Positions 20,561 through 31,301 of a DNA stretch of 64,000 nucleotides are shown in pieces. Origin of the DNA: Argyresthia goedartella (Eukaryota > Arthropoda > Insecta > Lepidoptera > Argyresthiidae); contig OX463807.1 of assembly GCA_949825045.1 (NCBI GenBank), forward strand, positions 39,142,749 through 39,206,748, given 5' to 3'. Numbering within the stretch: position 1 is the stretch's first letter; every line of letters starts with the position of its first letter. The notes under the pieces were generated by a model. That model worked only from the letters and a program-made list of their open reading frames with translations. It was not told the DNA's origin and did no database searches. The position numbers and the translations under genes were made by a program.

Positions 20561-22503
20561 ATGGTGTCCAAGATGACAACGCGCAGAGCTGAGACCGCAC
20601 TGCAGCTGCACAACGCTCTTCAAGATCTTTTGACCTCAAGAGAACTAAATGCTAAATATGAACAAGAGAGAGCTGACAGTGAACTTGAGATTGAGAAAAT
20701 TCTTATCTCAAATAAGAATCTCAAAAGCCAGTTGAGCCAGCTGCATAGTGATTGGGTCGATGCCTGTGCGGAAAGAGACCAGTTTAGAAATCTGTTAGAC
20801 TCACTTGATGAGTGCTACCATACTCACAAGTTGAGCCTTCAGAGAATATCATCCCTTGAACAACAGTTACAAGAAGCAAATCATATAGCTGATGGACCAA
20901 AAGGTTGAGGAAGACACAGAAAAAAATATCTCTCTGTACCATGAGTTGGTCGGGAAAATTTATTTGACTCCAACACAGCATCCAAAACCAATAATAAATT
21001 ACATAACAAGTACTAATAAGAAAACTACACCGCTGTTAAAAACAAGAAAATACTTTAAAACTCCAGAAAAATAAATAAAGCTATTGTCCAGACCCGGAAC
21101 CGGCTACAGAAGCTTAACAGTTGCCAGACACCGGAAAATAATAAAAAATCAGGATTTTCAAGATTGCTACCGAAAAGCACTGAAGAGTATCAGAAAATAG
21201 TCACTGATTTAGATGTGAAAATATCGCAACTCAATCAGAAGCAGAACAAATAATAGAACTAGATAAAATAATAGCAGACAGCAACACAAATTTACAGAGA
21301 GTACTCGAGCTTTCGCAACAATCACAACAATGCCTTCACAAGAACTGTCCGGTATCTGAGGTCGAGCCTAACACTGCTCCCTTCGAGATTACCGCCAGAG
21401 AGGTCACCATCATCACATCTGACACAGGTAACACACCACCGGTGGAGTTGGAGGCTGAAAATGTAGGTTTACAGTCAGACCTCCAAGATGCCCGAATAGA
21501 AATCCAGCATCTACGTGACCTCCTGTCAAACGCACTCCAATGTTATGCCAAAGAACAGAGTGAGTTAGTCGAACTCAGAGCTGCAACATCTGAGCTACTA
21601 CAACTACAACACCAGAACGCGGAATTGGTAGGCATTCTAATTGAGGACGAGGAGGATGAGACCAGCAAGGAGGATGACACCAGCAAGAAGGATGAGCCCA
21701 CATCACAAACTCTGGTCTTAACCCCCCTCAACGTGAGTGTTGCAACGCCCACTGCTGTCCCGAACAAGAAACAGCGTCGCCGTCGTCGTCGAGGAGGCAC
21801 CTCACAGCTCATCAGCGCGAGCGCCGCGCCGCTTAGTGACGCGAGTCGTGTGTCATGCTGCACGCTGCCGCGAGGGCCGCGCCGCTCGCCGTTACACACG
21901 TTGCACCGCTTGCTACCGCGAATGCCGCGCCGGTGCGAATGCGTGCGGTGCATCGCACCGCACTCCAACACGAGTCTCCCGCCACTCACCTCAAATCGTG
22001 CTAAGAGAAGAACAATAGCAAACAAAAGAACTGTAGTTTATGCAGATAAGATAGGTATAGATTTTGGTATGTTTTTGCATTATGGCCTTAAGCAACAAGT
22101 GACAAATAATTGTTGTCCTAATAGTTCCTTTGAGGATATTATAAAAAAGATAGCTGTAGGGAATTTTGATGAAAATACTACCATTGTTATTATGGTAGGA
22201 AACCACTCAAACATTAGTCGGAGTGCATTAGATACCGGTATAGAGGTACTGCTCAATTTATATAATAAGACGAAGTGCAAGTTTATTCTATGTAACTTTC
22301 CTTATTGTTCTAATTTATCGGGGAAACAAAATAAAAGTGTACATAGAATGAACATGCATCTATACAATATAACGTGTCATCATAGTGATGCTATTTTATA
22401 TTTCGACATGAATAATTTTATTCATAACTTTACTTTGACTCAGGATACTATATACCTGTCTCATAAAACAAAAAAAACGAGTAGCTACATTGTTAGCGTA
22501 TAA
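20561..22503 (+). pseudogene. Element B ORF1: coiled coil plus esterase-like domain
   Basis: ORF1 starts at ATG 20561 (MVSKMTTRRAETALQLHNAL). The first part (to 20908) and 21442-21650 are strongly heptad-like, Gln/Glu-rich coiled coil. An acidic stretch and an Arg run (KQRRRRRRGG) follow. The last part, from about 22030, resembles the SGNH-type esterase domain that CR1-group ORF1 proteins carry: YADKIGIDFGMFLHYG, TTIVIMVGNHSNIS, CKFILCNFPYCSNL and ILYFDMNNFIHNF. Such ORF1s are thought to bind RNA and membranes or lipids. Stops at 20908 and within 20909-21441 break the frame; the esterase part is open. The expected active Ser and His are not clear in this copy. Confidence 0.68.
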
Positions 22504-22649
22504 TATATGCGACACAGTTGTAAATACTATAACGCAGTCGCCTTCAGTTTTAGTTAGTATTAGTACTAATAGTAGTGTTTTAAACTAGATAGTTCGACAA
22601 AAGAGGACCCCTCAAAACGTAAGAAAATTTTACAAAATAAGCAGGGGTT

Positions 22650-25600
22650 TTCTGGCAATCAAATGAAAAATACTTGGACAAAGGGTAAGCCCCACTTAAA
22701 TATTTCCCATCAAAACATGCAGGGCTACCTGGCAAAGAACTTGTATTAGAATTATTTCTTAATCATTCAGACACCGATGTTATTTGTAATACAGAACACT
22801 GGTTAAAGGAAAATATGATGTCTTTTAACATAAATAATTACAAAATTGTCAGTTGTTACAATAGAAAGACTGCCGATAGAGGTGGTTCTTTAATCTTAGT
22901 AAAAAATAATATTAAGGTGAAACAACGGAAAGATATTCTTGCACTTACTGTAGAAAGACAAATAGAGGTATCCTGTGTTGAGTTGGATAGCCATATTATT
23001 GTTTGTGTCTACAGACCTCCGAGAGATGAAAACGGCCATGGCAATTTTGAAATGTTCGAGAAAATTATGGAGGATGCCCTCATTAAACTTTGTAATAGCA
23101 GAAAAAAGTTAATTATTTGTGGCCATTTTAATATAGATTTGCTTGTAGATACAACATTGAAACAACGATTAATAACTATGTTCAAATAATTTAATTTATG
23201 TCATATATTTCTAGAGCCGACTAGAATTACACTTACCAGCCAAACTTGCTTAGATAACGTTTTTTGTGACTGTGCATTCGCAAGTAAAAATGTAATTAAC
23301 TGCTTACCCTCCGATCACAGTGGTCAAACAGTTACATTCCCAATTGCCAGTAAAAATAGGACTGATCCATCATTTTATAGGCCTATTACATCCCATAGAC
23401 TAGAGACGTATATGAAAAAGTTAGATATAAATTTGCCAGTACCGGATTTTGATGAACAGAACACAAACAAAATCTACTCAGACTTCTTCAACATTATTCA
23501 GACAGAATTCAATAAAGTTTTTAAATTAAAGAAAGTCAGTGACTACAACGGTAAATCTAAATTTAATGACTGGGCAACGTTTGTAATTCGTAAAAGTTTT
23601 GAACAAAAAACCTATAACTTTGATCGAAAATTTCATAACTATGTTAAAAAATATTCCAAAACTTTCAAGTTGGTTTGTAGATCTGCAAAAACTTTACACA
23701 TTAATAGAAAAATTCAAAATTCAAATAATAGAATGAAAACAGTTTGGCAAATAATAAACCGCGAAACTGGCAAAGTTATACCAAGGGACAATGATTTCTG
23801 CCTAAACACAGGTGATGATGTTGTTAAATCCAGCGCTGATGTTGCTCGAGCTTTTGAAACATTCTACACCAATGTACCCTTACTCACAACAGACCGTCTA
23901 AATTCATCTCCATATGAAGCAGAGACTTTATTAAAAAAATAACACTAGCGTCAGTAATGTATATTTAAAATTTCATCATGTATATTCCCAGGACATTGTC
24001 AAAACGTTTAAATTACTTAACTTAAAAAATACGGAAGACCTGTGGGGTATATCAGTCAAAGTCATTGGTTCAATAATTCTAGTTATAGCCCCACACTTAG
24101 CTTATATATTCAATAAATGTGTTGACGATGGGGCTTTCCCAGACCCTTCAATTACCCTTATATCTCATATTTATTCTGCATGGGAGGCCGCACAGGATGC
24201 TATCGGAGTTTTTTGGGACCTGTCGAAGGCGTTTGATTGTGTTGATCATAATACGCTTATAATTAAATAAAATCATTACGGAGTTAGAAATAAAGCGTTG
24301 GATCTTCTAAGATCATACCTAAGCAATAGAATTCAAAAGGCAGAAGTAAACGGCGTTAAATCTGATGGATCGGGTGTAAAAATTGGCGTTTCACAAGGTT
24401 CCATATTAGGCCCTTTCTTATTCCTGGTATATATTAACGATCTGCCTTTCATCAAAAATCAAAAATCAAAATCAAAAATCATTTATTTCCATAGGATGTT
24501 GTTACATCACTTAGATCCGTCATTACATTTTTTTGGGTGAGTTCACTAACCCAATGGCGGAATCTGTGGAGAAGAGCTCACCGAAGAAACTCCACAGTCG
24601 TCGCATCTTTTGCGTTTCCTTTTTTAAATAAAATATTGTCAAATTACAAAATGAATGCTAATTATATATCGAAACAGCCTGTTACTCAAACAATCTATTC
24701 CCATGGACATCTGTCCTCTAAGTAATCAGATATCCTGTAGTAACCTTTTTTATACAATTTCTGTTTTATTATTATTTTAAACTTGTCTAAAGGTAAGTTT
24801 TTAATATCAGTAGGGACCTTATTGTAATAGCGTATACAATTGCCTTTAAAAGAATTACTAATTTTATGTAGTCGGCTTACATAAGCAACCAACTTGTCTT
24901 TATTTCTAGTATTAAAATTGTGTATATCACTGTACTTCTGAAAATTAGTTATATTTCTTTTTACATACACAAGATTGTCATAGATATATTGAGACACAAA
25001 TGTCAGAATATTGATTTCTTTAAACTTTTCCCTCAGTTACACTCTAGGCCCTAATCTATAAATTGCACGAACAGCCCGTTTCTGCAGAATAAATATACTA
25101 TTAGCATTCGCAGCGTGACCCCACAATAAAATACCATAGGTCATTAGACTATGAAAGTAACTAAAGTAGACTAGTCTAGCGGTGTCTACGTCGGTAAGAG
25201 CTCTAATTTTTTTTAACTGCGAACGCTGCCGAACTCATTCTGTTCGACAATTTATTTATATGAGGATCCCATTGTAGTTTGGCGTCTAAAGTAATGCCCA
25301 AAAAGACAGTCGACTGCACAAGGTCCAATCTCTGTCCTTTTATAAATATGTCTGTAGTTACCGGGTTCACATTGGGTAACACGAATTTAATACATTTAGT
25401 TTTCTTTTCATTAAGTAATAAATTGTTAACAGTAAACCAGTTCACTACACTAGAGATAGCATTGTTTACCTCGTCATAATTTGATTGCTGTCTTTTAACT
25501 TTAAATATCAAAGAAGTATCATCGGCAAACAATACTAACCCATGTTTTGCTTTAACAAGGTAAGGTTAATCATTAATATATACTAAAATGGTGGTCATGG

Positions 25601-26452
25601 TGGAGAAATTTACTGACTTAGTGTTGTTTGCTGATGATACTTCGATGGTCTTCAAAATTGAAAGACAAAAAGGAGATTTTGATGATGTTAATTGTGTATT
25701 GTCTCTAACCTTGAATTTGTTCACACTTAATAATTTATTGTTAAACGCTGGTAAAACCAAGTGTATCAAATTCTCACTTCCAAATGTCAGTTAAGTTGAG
25801 ACCAGTTTAGTGTTAGACAACAGCACGTTAGAATTAGTAAATGATGCGAAGTTTCTTGGAATAACCATTGATAGCAAATTGTAGTGGGGACCCCACATAG
25901 ATAAATTAGCTGGTAAATTAAGTTCTGCGGCTTACGCTGTTAGGAACATCAGATAAAGCACGGATGTGGCTACATCTAGGCTAGTATATTTTAATTACTT
26001 TCATAGTGTCATGTCCTATGGTATCTTGTTGTGGGGAAAAGCAGCGGATATTCAAACTATTTTTATTTTTCAGAAAAGAGCTATTCGAGCAATTTATAAT
26101 TTAAAACGAACAGACTCCTTAAGAGAGCTTTTTAAAGAAATTGACATACTAACTGTAGCTAGTCAATTTATTTTCGAAAATATAATGTATGTACGCAAAA
26201 ACCTTACAACATTTACCAAACTTAGCGATAGCTGCAATGTTAACCTAAGAGATAATCACAGACTGTGTGCGCCCCGATTTAGACCCGTGAAGGTTAGCAA
26301 TTCTTTCATTAGCATTCTCTACTATAATAATATACATCTGGAGATTTTGAAATTGCCATTTGAGCAATTTAAAAAGCATGTTAAAGCGACTTTGTCGAAA
26401 AAGGGATATTACAATGTTCGAGATTACTTAAATGACAGGACTGTATGGGGTT
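22650..26452 (+). pseudogene. Element B ORF2: endonuclease-reverse transcriptase, broken
   Basis: Almost the same gene as the intact ORF2 of element E, with many inactivating changes. The endonuclease region (22815-23189) has GHFNID where E has GDLNVD, so an active-site Asp is replaced by His at about 23121. Stops occur at 23187 and 23940. A deletion near 24145 removes the region that in E encodes the block after VDDGDFPDLMKHSK up to the fingers domain. Insertion C follows 24452, and the FADDTSMVF motif is read again from 25588. The C-terminal 202 codons (25966-26574) are open. Comparison with E makes the order of blocks certain. Confidence 0.88.
24453..25594 (-). mobile_element. CR1-like fragment C in reverse inside element B
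   Basis: A 5'-truncated minus-strand non-LTR fragment with a tail of TTTTGA units at its left edge (24453-24482). It holds reverse transcriptase from FADDTSLIF (25530) onward, with NNLLLNEKKTKCIKF and FLGITLDAKLQWDPHI, and the C-terminal end (24997-24695). The 3' UTR has a short inverted pair around 24540-24590. It is a related but distinct family from B: aligned words agree at roughly two thirds of positions by eye. It lies exactly where the coding sequence of B breaks after the LPFI codons. Confidence 0.8.
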
Positions 26453-26710
26453 ATTCTAGTACAACACAGACCTCGCTGTTGATAATTTTGAAATTATTTA
26501 TTATTGCCTGCTTATTAAATAAAAAAAACATAATTGTATTAGTTAAGCACAACCTATTTTGGAAAGTGATCTAAAAATCAATCTGTGGGAGTATCTACGC
26601 CCTTCTTCTCCCACAGTGGTCCAATGTAGAAAAGAGGCAAAAAATGACGTTTGCTAAGTATATGTAAATATCTACAGTAATAAAGTACTTTGACTGTGAC
26701 TTTGACTTTA

Positions 26711-26967
26711 TACACCCAATTGGTCGACTGAATTATTTGTTATCAAGAAGGTAAACAGCACTATATTCCTATAACTATTTGATTTAAGATATCCGTCAAC
26801 AACCGATTTCAGGATATTTCTACGACCAAGAACTCCAGAAAGCTAAATATCGTGATGTATACTGAATTGAAAAAATCATAAGGAAAAAAGGGAATAAGTT
26901 AGTTGTTAAATGGTTAGGTCTAGATAAAACTCAAAATAGTTGGATTGATAAAAAGACTGTAGTATAA
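26711..26967 (+). pseudogene. Maverick integrase, C-terminal chromodomain part
   Basis: The tail of the integrase started at 19020. It holds the family-typical TPNWSTELFVIKKV segment directly after the element B junction and, near 26870-26960, a chromodomain-like block (KLVVKWLGLDKTQNSWIDKK). Chromodomains in these integrases are thought to guide integration to marked chromatin. Frame changes and a stop lie near 26780-26865, so the two visible segments are not in one frame. Ends with TAA near 26967, about 30 bases before the next gene. Confidence 0.82.
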
Positions 26968-26993
26968 AACGTAACCTTAGTCTATAATCAGTT

Positions 26994-27671
26994 ATGCAAG
27001 ATGGAGGTGGTCTAGTTAACAGTCTGATAAATAATTTACCTTTCGAGTTACATCTACCTGGCTATAATTATTGTGGTCCTGGGACAAATCTGGTGAAGCG
27101 ATTAGCACGAGGTGACAAGGGTTGGTGGTGAGGTGAGGTGAGGCACTAACACATTGGATGACGCCTGTTTGCATCACGACATAGCGTATACGAAATTCTT
27201 GGATTTAGAAAACAGACATAAGGCTGATTTAGATTTATTTAATATGACGAAGCAGCGACTTCGATCAAAAGATGCTAAACGTGGTGAAAAGATTGCGTCA
27301 TGGTTGGTTAATAAAGTAATGAAGACAAAACTGAAAACCGGCTCTGGAATACAAAAGTTTAAAACTATCGTATCTAAAATAAAAGGACATCTTCAGAAAC
27401 TGAAATCTAAAAATAGTAATAGTGCTATTAAATATGCTTATGCTGCGGCAAAAAAAAATATTGATGGAGCAAACACAACATAAGGATAGCGCGAATTATT
27501 CCACTCCCCAAAAGTGGTGGCATTCTTCCCTTGATACCAATCTTTGCCGGGTTGTCTGCTTTAGGAAGTCTTGCTGGAGGGGCAGCTGGAATAGCAAAAA
27601 GTATTAATGTTTATAAAGATGCTCAAGAACGTTTGCGTGAATCTAAACGTCACAATCAAGTGATGGAGTAA
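26994..27671 (+). pseudogene. Maverick PLA2-like and pVI/pX-like capsid-associated protein
   Basis: The start at 26994 opens MQDGGGLVNSLINNL. A phospholipase A2 fold of the parvovirus type is indicated by the calcium loop YNYCGPGT (27063-27086) and the catalytic pair in DDACLHHDIAY (27157-27189). After a Lys-rich stretch with SAIKYAYAAAKK comes a hydrophobic, Gly/Ala-rich segment (about 27530-27600, LIPIFAGLSALGSLAGGAAG) that in adintoviruses and adenoviruses resembles the membrane-active part of pVI/pX. Together they would help the virion pass membranes during entry. Breaks: a GGTGA expansion at 27124-27143 shifts the frame before the catalytic His, and a TAA at 27481 with a frame change separates the hydrophobic part. 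Confidence 0.75.
27124..27143 (+). repeat. GGTGA microsatellite in the PLA2 gene
   Basis: Three to four GGTGA units, followed by GGCACTAAC. They fall between the calcium loop and the catalytic His of the PLA2 domain and put the two parts in different frames, so they arose by slippage after integration. Confidence 0.65.
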
Positions 27672-27769
27672 ATTACAGTGGTTAAAGGATTATACATAAA
27701 ACCTTACAAAAAAGGTACCTAGTTAAAAGGCCTGTTTATTAAAAATACGAACGTGTCTTCAAAATACTA

Positions 27770-28144
27770 ATGAAAAGGCTACCTAAACGTGCTCTAATTA
27801 ATGTGGATATAATCGCATATGCTAAAGAAATATCATATTTTCGCGGAGTCTACATAAAAGATGCTTTGCCAAGAAAACCAAGAAGTATAGAGTGTGGTAA
27901 GATAAATTTAGACGACTCCTACAATGAAGGGACGCACTGGGTAGCTTACATAAAACTTAATGAATACTATGAATATTTTGATAGTTTTGGAAACTTGAAG
28001 CCTCCGGCACAAGTTGTGAAATATCTTAATACTCCTAATTCGTATTATAATTATACTAGATATCAGACTTGTGATAGTGTCAACTGTGGTCATTTATGTT
28101 TAAAGTATTTGCAGGATTTTTGGAATAAACATATAAATAATTGA
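27770..28144 (+). CDS. Maverick adenain-like cysteine protease
   Basis: An intact 124-codon frame. It is the capsid maturation protease of Maverick/adintovirus elements, related to adenovirus proteinase. Catalytic residues that can be placed are His56 in GTHWVAY, Asp71 in YFDSFG, and Cys106 in NCGHLCLKYL, in the order His-Asp-Cys that this family shares. ATG 27770 fits the family start; the N-terminal part PKRALINVDIIAYAKEI and the RGVYIKDALPRKP segment agree too. The gene ends 29 bases before the minor capsid ATG. It has no stop or frameshift, although flanking genes are broken, so it is either a young loss or chance survival of a short gene. Confidence 0.9.
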   Translation: MKRLPKRALINVDIIAYAKEISYFRGVYIKDALPRKPRSIECGKINLDDSYNEGTHWVAYIKLNEYYEYFDSFGNLKPPAQVVKYLNTPNSYYNYTRYQTCDSVNCGHLCLKYLQDFWNKHINN

Positions 28145-28173
28145 TGTAAGCGTTTATTTTGACCATTTTTATA

Positions 28174-28857
28174 ATGTCGTTCACCCTATCAATAACAGGC
28201 AACGAATCACTTTCAACAACGAATTATTCTCCTACATTACAACTAGAGGGAGAATATGAGTGTGCTTTACTATACCTATCCACCTTTAATTCTATTCCAA
28301 ACGTTGATAGTAAAAACAACAAGTTTTATTATAGCGAAAACGATGTTATTGGACTTCCTGAAGGAGCGTATGAATTGCAAGATATAAACGATTACCTCAA
28401 AGGAAAATTAAAAGATATTAACTTTAATTTATCGTGTAACAATAATACATTAAAAACCTATATCTTCAGCACCATAGCTATTCATTTTGAGAAAGAAAAT
28501 AGTCTTGGAAATTTATTAGGATTTGGTAATCAGACGCTCAAAGCTAATATATTACATGAATCACAACATCCTGTCAACATTCTTTCGACGACTGTGGTGA
28601 GGATTGAATGTGATATTGTAAGCGGATCATATATAAAAGGCATATCTAGTTACATTATACATGAGTTTGCGCCAAACGTCCCACCAGGATATAGAATAAT
28701 AGAAATACCAAAGAACGTTATTTATTTTCCCGTTACCCAAAAGAATATAAACAGCTTAAATATCAGAATATTGGATATTAAAAATAATTTAATTAATTTA
28801 CGTGGTGAAGAAGTTCAACTGTATTTACATCTTAAGAGAAATGATCGAGTTCAATAA
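28174..28857 (+). CDS. Maverick minor capsid (penton-like single jelly-roll) protein
   Basis: An intact frame of 227 codons plus stop. I use the ATG at 28174 and not the upstream one at 28159, since family members begin MSFTLSITGNES. The visible order, YSPTLQLEGEYECALLYLSTFNSIPNV cut into beta-rich stretches, LPEGAYELQDINDYL, and a NLLGFGNQTL segment, is what Maverick minor capsid proteins show. It would form the pentameric vertices of the capsid. It overlaps the next small frame by 17 bases. No internal break is seen. Assigned from family pattern; no fold can be proved from the sequence by eye. Confidence 0.85.
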   Translation: MSFTLSITGNESLSTTNYSPTLQLEGEYECALLYLSTFNSIPNVDSKNNKFYYSENDVIGLPEGAYELQDINDYLKGKLKDINFNLSCNNNTLKTYIFSTIAIHFEKENSLGNLLGFGNQTLKANILHESQHPVNILSTTVVRIECDIVSGSYIKGISSYIIHEFAPNVPPGYRIIEIPKNVIYFPVTQKNINSLNIRILDIKNNLINLRGEEVQLYLHLKRNDRVQ

Positions 28858-28984
28858 AACCTTACCAACACAACACAAAATAATTAGTCACACTTCAATC
28901 TCTCGCAAGGAAAGAACTGGGAAGAAAAAGAACCTAACTTCAAAAAATAAAAAAATCCTGAAATTAATCGGACTCTTAAAATGA
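28841..28984 (+). CDS. Small basic Maverick protein between the capsid genes
   Basis: A 47-residue frame starting at ATG 28841, inside the end of the minor capsid gene but in another frame, and ending at 28984, overlapping the start of the major capsid gene at 28981 by four bases (ATGA). It is very basic (runs of KERTGKKKNLTSKNKK) and ends KILKLIGLL. Many insect Mavericks have a short basic frame at this place. The overlaps on both sides and its intactness support a real gene. Function unknown; DNA condensation or a capsid cement role would fit its charge but is only a guess. Confidence 0.6.
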   Translation: MIEFNKTLPTQHKIISHTSISRKERTGKKKNLTSKNKKILKLIGLLK

Positions 28985-29735
28985 GTAAACTAGATACTTT
29001 GAGTGCACCTGTTTATGACAATAGCATTGATGGTATTGAGATTCATTCGTATAAACCTTACGTCACTAGTTTTAATCCTAATGATGAAATTCGTATACCT
29101 ACCAATTAATCAGCAAGATCTGTACATACTCCCGTCAGCAAACACGTTATATTTTGAAGGTGCTGTCAACATCATTAAGCGAGAAACAAAGGAAAAGGTT
29201 ACTAGTGTGCAGTTTACAGATAATCCGCTTCTATTCTTTTTTCAAGATATTCGTTATGAGCTAAATGGAGTTGAAGTAGATAAAGTGAGAAACGCAGGAA
29301 TTACTTCTACAATGAAGTCATTTTTGTCTATGAATGAGAATGAGTCCAAAATGTCGAAAGCGTGGGGTTGGGATATCAGCGGTACGAAAAACACGCAATC
29401 GGGGAAATTTTCAGCGTCGATCGATACCTCTAAGTAATATCCTAGGATTTGCAGAAGACTATAAAAAAGTTGTAATCAACTGTAAACTTGAACTCGTTCT
29501 GCTTCGCAGTAACACAAACCTTAATGCATTAAAATTAAATACTGGAGAAGACGTTGAAATTCATAAAATTATATGGCGAGTTCCACATGTAAAAGTATCT
29601 GACGTAGAAAGAATCAATCTTCTTCGTTTGTTAGAAAATGATAGATCTATTCAAGTTCCATTTAGAAATTGGGATGTGTACAAATATCCCTTGCTGACTA
29701 GAACTATAAAGCACACATGGTCAATCAATAGTTCA
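28981..29735 (+). pseudogene. Maverick major capsid protein (double jelly-roll), truncated
   Basis: ATG 28981 opens the family start MSKLDTLSAPVYDNSIDGIE. Frame 1 stops at 29107, frame 2 carries on (29100-29437) with LPSANTLYFEGAVNIIK and YELNGVEVDKVRNAGI, and frame 3 carries on (about 29425-29735) with VINCKLELVLLRSNTNLNAL and a KIIWRVPHVKVSDVERI stretch. These blocks, in order, are those of the Maverick hexon-like capsid protein. The gene is cut near 29735 by the tail of element D; I could not find the missing C-terminal third anywhere in the window. Two frameshifts plus truncation make it a pseudogene. Confidence 0.85.
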
Positions 29736-30120
29736 ATAGTTCAATAGTATTTATTCATAAACAATAGTACAATTGTGTCTGAAATACATCGATTAAAACT
29801 AAAATATTATTTAAATGGTATAACAATTCTATACAAGTGAAATCATTATAAGCCAGAAATATAATAAAATGTAACTTAATTGAAATTAAATTAAATGATA
29901 GGTAGAAAAACAAAATAACAAAACACTTTGACATGTCAAAATAAATTATTCAATACAAATACACATCACATACCTGGCATAACAGTTATTAGTAATCATA
30001 AGTGAAGTACGTCTAATTAAACGTCAAAACTAAAATTAATCATGCGCATGTCACAATTAATAAATAAATTCATAAACACAAGGAATAAAATATCATGTCA
30101 TAAATAAAAATTGTATAATG

Positions 30121-30786
30121 TTATTTTGATTGATTGCAGAATTCGTCAATACTGTATGGACTCATTTCCAATAAGAATGTTCTTAGCTTGTCCTTAAAAC
30201 TGCTGTGCGTAACCATGAGCTTAAGCTCTGTCGGGAGCTGGTTAAATAACCTGAGTGACTGATAACCCGCTGAATGTCTTGCTACTTCTAACCTAGGTGC
30301 AGATACTATCGGGAAGTCCTTTCTACGCGAATTCTCTCGTGTAAGTCTCTGTTCCTGGTTTTCTATTTTGTGAATATTCTTAACTAGAACATCCATCAGC
30401 ACAAGCAAGTAAAGCGCCGGAACTGTCAGTATACCCAACCTGATGAAGTGCGGCCTGCACGATTCCGTCTGTTGGATACGAGATATTGTGCGGATTGCCC
30501 TTTTTTGTAACACAAATGCTTTTAAAATATTATATTCATAGCTATTTCCCCACAACTTGATGCTATAGCGCAACTTGGACTCAACCAGAGAATAATAAAC
30601 CATTTTCAGGTGTCCTTCAGTTACTACGTCCCTAAGACTTCTCAGGGCATAGCACGCTGAGCCAATACTACCTTCCAGGGCAGTAAGTTCGGGCTTCCAG
30701 TTGAGAGAGGCATCAATATTAACACCCAAAAACCTAACTACATTGACTGTCACCACTGCGTCCCCGTTTATTGTAATTATTGTAAT
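30121..30786 (-). pseudogene. Element D ORF2, C-terminal part
   Basis: The thumb and C-terminal region of the element D reverse transcriptase. Visible are FLGVNIDASLNWKPEL, SLVESKLRYSIKLWG, FVLQKRAIRTI and the end LKLMVTHSSFKDKLRTFLLEM. Pattern and length agree with CR1-group elements. It ends with a TAG (30121). No internal stop is seen. The upstream part is on the other side of element E. Confidence 0.85.
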
Positions 30787-31254
30787 ATTGTAATTATGGT
30801 AGGAAATCATTCAAACATTAGTCGGAATGATTTGAATAAAAGTGTTGAAACACTTCTAGACTTACATAGTAGGATGAAATGCAAGTTTATACTATGCAAT
30901 TTTCCATATGCCTGTAATTTGACAGAACTACAGAACAAATCTGTGCATAGAATGAATATTCATTTATTTAATTTAACATGTCATCACAGCGATGCTATTT
31001 TATATTTCGACATGAATAATTTTATTCATAACTTTACTCTGACACGGGATACATTGTACCTGTCTAATAAATATAGAAAATTAGTAGCTACATTGTTAGC
31101 TTATAATATATGCGACGCAGCTATAGTTGGTTTAACTAAGTTCAACTTGACGTCAGCTTATTTTAAGAGTAATATGACATGCACCCCTATTGGGAATTCA
31201 CCTGTTAATTATACGCATGCAACATTGGAATCTGTTCCAAGTAATTTAAATTAG
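30787..31254 (+). pseudogene. Element E ORF1, 3' part (esterase-like domain)
   Basis: The end of an ORF1 protein, collinear with 22190-22503 of element B and extending beyond it. It opens with MVGNHSNISRNDLNKSVETL, then CKFILCNFPYACNL and ILYFDMNNFIHNFTL, and continues with a Cys- and Asn-containing C-terminus to a TAG at 31254. The N-terminal coiled coil is missing because the copy is 5'-truncated. The first codons of the open frame are not the natural start. Esterase-like by comparison with CR1-group ORF1 proteins. Confidence 0.75.
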
Positions 31255-31301
31255 TTCATAAGACAATAGAGGAAATCTCTAGCATACAAGAGCCACTAAA
31301 T

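Larger units (their letters stand above)
19681..26707 (+). mobile_element. CR1-like non-LTR retrotransposon B, near full length
   Basis: It interrupts the integrase gene with TTAT on both sides (19677-19680 and 26708-26711). It has a GC-rich 5' start, a leader to 20560, ORF1 (20561-22503), ORF2 (about 22650-26450), a 3' UTR with the sequence ATGACGTTTGCTAAG, and a tail of TTTGAC units (26685-26710). ORF2 and the 3' UTR are nearly the same as element E over long stretches. Compared with E, B has lost about 220 bp of reverse transcriptase at about 24145 and has gained insertion C. The 5' part of the leader could include an older unrelated insertion; I could not check it against another full-length copy. 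Confidence 0.82.

Noticed and set aside
21543..22025. Minus-strand open frame of 160 codons rich in Ser
   Set aside because: Antisense of the acidic and Arg-rich part of the element B ORF1.
27063..27189. PLA2 motifs as an endogenous parvovirus
   Set aside because: Neighbouring genes and the hydrophobic tail are of Maverick type; there is no parvoviral replication gene.
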